DNA from: Frateuria_A sp051900425
GTDB lineage: Bacteria > Pseudomonadota > Gammaproteobacteria > Xanthomonadales > Rhodanobacteraceae
NCBI RefSeq assembly: GCF_051900425.1
Contig: NZ_JBHZGK010000002.1
Coordinates: forward strand, 310,001-374,000
DNA length: 64,000 bases
Reading direction: 5' to 3'
The notes below the pieces were generated by a model. It made no database searches. It saw only the letters and a list, made by a program, of their open reading frames with translations, and had not been told where the DNA came from. The position numbers and the translations under genes were made by a program. Shown in pieces: positions 61,483 through 64,000 of this stretch; position 1 is the first letter of the stretch; each line of letters begins with the position of its first letter.

Positions 61483-62309
61483 AACCGCAGGTCTTGAAAG
61501 TGGCGCCGTTCCGCGGCGCGCGCTGGGTGCTCGCGCTGGTGCTGATGCTGTTGCCGCTGTTCGCCTTCGCGCAGGCGGCGCCCGCGCCGGCCGTGCCCGC
61601 GCTGAGCATGCCGGCAAGCCCCGCGGCGCCCGGCGGCATTCCCGTGCTGACCGTGCACGACGCGCCGGGCGGTGCGAAGAACTGGACGCTGTCGCTGCAG
61701 TTGCTGGGCCTGATGACGGTCCTGACGCTGCTGCCGGCGATCCTTTTGATGATGACCTCGTTCACCCGGATCATCATCGTGCTGGGCTTCCTGCGCCAGG
61801 CACTGGGCACGCAGTCGACGCCACCCAACCAGGTGCTGCTCGGGCTGGCGCTGTTCCTGACGCTGTTCGTGATGGGCCCGGTCTTCAACAAGGCCTACAG
61901 CGATGGCGTCAAGCCGTACATGGACGGCCAGATGACCGCCGAGCAGGCGCTGCCCGCCGCCAGTGCGCCGTTCAAGCGCTTCATGCTCGACCAGACCCGC
62001 GACGCCGACCTGCAGCTGTTCACCCAGCTGGCCAGGGAGAAGCCCTACGCCGACAAGGACGCCGTGCCCTTCCGCGTGGCGATGCCGGCGTTCCTGACCT
62101 CCGAGCTGAAGACCGCGTTCCAGATGGGCTTCCTCTTGTTCATCCCGTTCCTGATCATCGACCTGGTGGTGGCCAGCGTGCTGATGTCGATGGGCATGAT
62201 GATGGTCTCGCCGATGATCATCTCGCTGCCCTTCAAGATCATGCTGTTCGTGCTGGTGGATGGCTGGACGCTGTTGATCGGGACGCTGGCGGGGAGTTTC
62301 TACACGTGA
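61479..62309 (+). CDS. fliP: FliP, export gate protein
   Basis: 276 residues with a cleavable signal (WVLALVLMLLPLFAFAQA). Four membrane helices follow; signatures include LLMMTSFTRIIIVLGFLRQA and FLLFIPFLIIDLVVASVLMS, and MGMMMVSPMIISLPFKI. Five FliP subunits form the core of the export channel. GTG start. A family-B repeat separates it from fliQ. Confidence 0.98.
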   Translation: MKPQVLKVAPFRGARWVLALVLMLLPLFAFAQAAPAPAVPALSMPASPAAPGGIPVLTVHDAPGGAKNWTLSLQLLGLMTVLTLLPAILLMMTSFTRIIIVLGFLRQALGTQSTPPNQVLLGLALFLTLFVMGPVFNKAYSDGVKPYMDGQMTAEQALPAASAPFKRFMLDQTRDADLQLFTQLAREKPYADKDAVPFRVAMPAFLTSELKTAFQMGFLLFIPFLIIDLVVASVLMSMGMMMVSPMIISLPFKIMLFVLVDGWTLLIGTLAGSFYT

Positions 62310-62324
62310 GCGGGGCTTTTGCGC

Positions 62325-62346
62325 GCTCTCCCCTCCGGGGAGAGGG
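62325..62346. repeat. Family-B hairpin between fliP and fliQ
   Basis: CTCTCCCC and GGGGAGAG arms with a TCC loop, followed by GGAGCC; the core of the repeats seen at 39.5-39.8 and 49.1-49.3 kb, without the GTGAGGGG tail. It enlarges the fliP-fliQ gap to 62 bases inside a tightly packed operon. Confidence 0.8.
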
Positions 62347-62371
62347 AGCCAAGTGTCCGAACTTCCCGCCC

Positions 62372-62641
62372 ATGACCCCTGAATCCGTCATCGAATTCGG
62401 CCAGCACGCGCTCTACGTGGCGATTCTGGTCGCCGCGCCGCTGCTGCTCACCGCGCTCGCCGTGGGCCTGCTGGTAGGCGTGATCCAGGCGGCCACGCAG
62501 ATCAACGAGATGACCCTCTCGTTCATCCCCAAGCTGATCGCCATGGCGGTGGTCGCGCTGATTACCGGCCCGTGGATGCTGCGCACGCTGGTGCAGTTCA
62601 CGCGGCAATTGATCGAGGGGCTGCCCGGGGCGGTGAAATGA
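62372..62641 (+). CDS. fliQ: FliQ, export gate protein
   Basis: 89 residues, two hydrophobic helices around QAATQINEMTLSFIPKLIAM, the FliQ signature. Four copies surround the FliP-FliR core. TGA overlaps the fliR ATG (ATGA). Confidence 0.97.
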   Translation: MTPESVIEFGQHALYVAILVAAPLLLTALAVGLLVGVIQAATQINEMTLSFIPKLIAMAVVALITGPWMLRTLVQFTRQLIEGLPGAVK

Positions 62642-63408
62642 CCACGGTGGATCTGGCCCAGCTGGAGAACTGGCTGGGCGGCCTGCTGTGGGCGCTGGGC
62701 CGCGTCGGCGGCCTGTGCCTGATCGCACCCGTGCTGGGCTCTGGCGTGATCCCCGCGCGCATCCGCGTCGGCTTGGTGGTGATGCTGACGCTGGTGCTGG
62801 CGCCGCTCGCACCGGCGGCGGTCGATCCGTTGAGCGCCGCGGGCCTGGCGACGATGGTCAGCCAGATCCTGGTCGGCGCCTCGGTCGGCTTCGTGCTCAA
62901 GCTGGTGTTCGAGGCGGTGGCGTTTGGCGGCGAGCTGGTAGGGCAGGGCATGAGCCTGGGCTTCGCCGAAGTGGTCAATCCGGGCGGCGGCGGCAGTACG
63001 CCGGTGCTCAGCCAGTTCTACATGGTCCTGGTGACCTTGCTGTTCCTGGCGCTCAACGGCCACCTGCGGCTGATCCAGCTGCTGGCCGACAGCTTCCAGA
63101 CGCTGCCGCCAGGCCCCGTCGCGATCAATGCCGAAGGGCTGCACGCGGTGGTGCTGTTCGGCACGCATCTTTTCGCCGGCGCGGTGCGCGTCGCGCTGCC
63201 GGCGGTCACCGCGCTTTTGGTGGTGAACATCGGTTTTGCCGCGATCAGTCGCGCAGCGCCTTCGATGAACCTGTTCGCGGTCGGCTTCCCGATCACCCTG
63301 TGCCTGGGGTCGATCGCGCTGTGGATGGGTTTGCGCGCGCTCCCGGGTGCGTTCGAAACGCTGCAGGACAGCGCCTGGTCGCTGATGCACGAACTGGTCG
63401 GAGGCTGA
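62638..63408 (+). CDS. fliR: FliR, export gate protein
   Basis: 256 residues, about six hydrophobic segments. GRVGGLCLIAPVLGSGVIPA, GASVGFVLKLVFEAVAFGGE and GQGMSLGFAEVVNP are conserved, with the C-terminal LPAVTALLVVNIGFAAISRA and NLFAVGFPI. It completes the FliPQR channel. Overlaps fliQ by four bases; flhB follows after four bases. Confidence 0.97.
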   Translation: MTTVDLAQLENWLGGLLWALGRVGGLCLIAPVLGSGVIPARIRVGLVVMLTLVLAPLAPAAVDPLSAAGLATMVSQILVGASVGFVLKLVFEAVAFGGELVGQGMSLGFAEVVNPGGGGSTPVLSQFYMVLVTLLFLALNGHLRLIQLLADSFQTLPPGPVAINAEGLHAVVLFGTHLFAGAVRVALPAVTALLVVNIGFAAISRAAPSMNLFAVGFPITLCLGSIALWMGLRALPGAFETLQDSAWSLMHELVGG

Positions 63409-63412
63409 TGTC

Positions 63413-64000
63413 ATGGCCGAGAACGACGACCAGGAACGCACAGAACAACCATCGGAAAAACGGCTCAAAGAGGCCCGCGAAAAAGGCGACGTACCCCGAT
63501 CACGGGACCTTTCCGGCGCCCTGGTGGTGCTGGCCGGCGTGGCAGCGTTGCTCTCCGGTAGCGAAGGCGCGATGGCACACGCGCGCACCATCTACGGCCT
63601 CGGCCTCTCCTACAGCCGCGAGGCCCTGTTCTCCGATGCGCTGCCCGCACGCGTACTCGGCATGGCGGTGCGCGAGGCGATGATGCTGCTGATGCCGGTG
63701 GCGCTGGCGACGATCCTTGCGGCGCTGACCGGACCGGTGCTCCTGGGCGGCATCCACTTCAGCGGGCAGGCGCTGCAGCCGAAGTTCGACCGGCTCAACC
63801 CGGTCGCCGGCCTGGGCCGGCTGGTTTCCATGCGCGGGCTGGTCGAGCTGGTGAAGTCGCTGGTCAAGCTGCTCTTCATCGGCGGCGCGCTGGCGCTGCT
63901 GCTCAAGCACTCGGTGGACGAGCTGCAGGCGCTGGGCCGTGCGGACGTGGCCCTGGGCGTGGCCCGCGCGATGTCGTTGCTGGGTCGCTCGGCGCTGCTG
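63413..64000 (+). CDS. flhB: FlhB, export switch protein (3' end cut off)
   Basis: 196 residues visible. The N-terminus DDQERTEQPSEKRLKEAREK and GDVPRSRDL is diagnostic of FlhB. The first membrane helices and the loop FSGQALQPKFDRLNPVAGLG follow. The self-cleaving NPTH segment and the cytoplasmic domain lie beyond the window. It switches export from hook to filament proteins together with FliK. Confidence 0.97.
   Translation, partial: MAENDDQERTEQPSEKRLKEAREKGDVPRSRDLSGALVVLAGVAALLSGSEGAMAHARTIYGLGLSYSREALFSDALPARVLGMAVREAMMLLMPVALATILAALTGPVLLGGIHFSGQALQPKFDRLNPVAGLGRLVSMRGLVELVKSLVKLLFIGGALALLLKHSVDELQALGRADVALGVARAMSLLGRSALL

Overview
The window is a high-GC chromosomal segment of a motile gammaproteobacterium of the order Lysobacterales (Xanthomonadales), most probably a Rhodanobacteraceae relative such as Rhodanobacter, Dyella, Luteibacter or Frateuria. 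This is inferred from very high G/C at third codon positions, a lexA-imuA-imuB-dnaE2 cassette, an asmA-mutY-yggX block, the order ftsY / rsmD-coaD-ferredoxin-ggt, and a single large flagellar locus ordered flgA-(MCP)/cheV-flgB...L-fliC-fliD-fliS-fliT-pilZ-fleQ-fliE...R-flhB. The genus cannot be fixed from the sequence alone.

The left 30 kb is a mosaic of housekeeping and accessory genes. It holds an ABC exporter (permease cut by the window edge) behind a YtrA-like operator, a DHA2 multidrug transporter, tsaB, and a divergent yeiH/yeiE-like pair. A DNA-damage block follows (UdgX-type uracil-DNA glycosylase, dnaE2, imuB, imuA, lexA), then a large hybrid sensor kinase, tRNA-Phe(GAA), yggX, mutY, an AsmA-like gene, ftsY, rsmD, coaD, a lipoprotein, a YfhL-type ferredoxin, gamma-glutamyltransferase, a metallo-beta-lactamase-fold hydrolase and a TMEM43-like membrane protein.

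From about 28.7 kb to the right edge the window is flagellar and chemotaxis DNA. It starts with an HDOD regulator, flgN, flgM, flgA and a soluble chemoreceptor on the minus strand. On the plus strand come cheV, all rod/hook/ring genes (flgB-flgL), flagellin, cap, chaperones, a PilZ protein, the sigma-54 activator FleQ, and the MS-ring/C-ring/export genes up to flhB, which runs off the edge. Promoter motifs give a readable hierarchy. Sigma-54 sites (GG-N10-GC) lie before flgB, pilZ, fliE, fliK, fliL and the soluble MCP. Sigma-28 sites lie before flgM and fliC, with a weaker one before the MCP. A CRP-type palindrome lies before fleQ.

Overlaid on everything are at least four families of short palindromic repeats (REP/BIME-like), placed between genes and even inside otherwise tight operons. 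The most notable one lies inside the 5' coding part of flgI, where it appears as protein between the start and the signal-peptide core. I found no phage, plasmid, CRISPR array, insertion sequence or rRNA. I did not find a clearly new multi-gene system. The best leads are the repeat-invaded flgI, the repeat families themselves, the variant UdgX beside the ImuABC mutasome, the soluble receptor heading the flgA operon under dual flagellar promoters, and the YtrA-type operator without its regulator.
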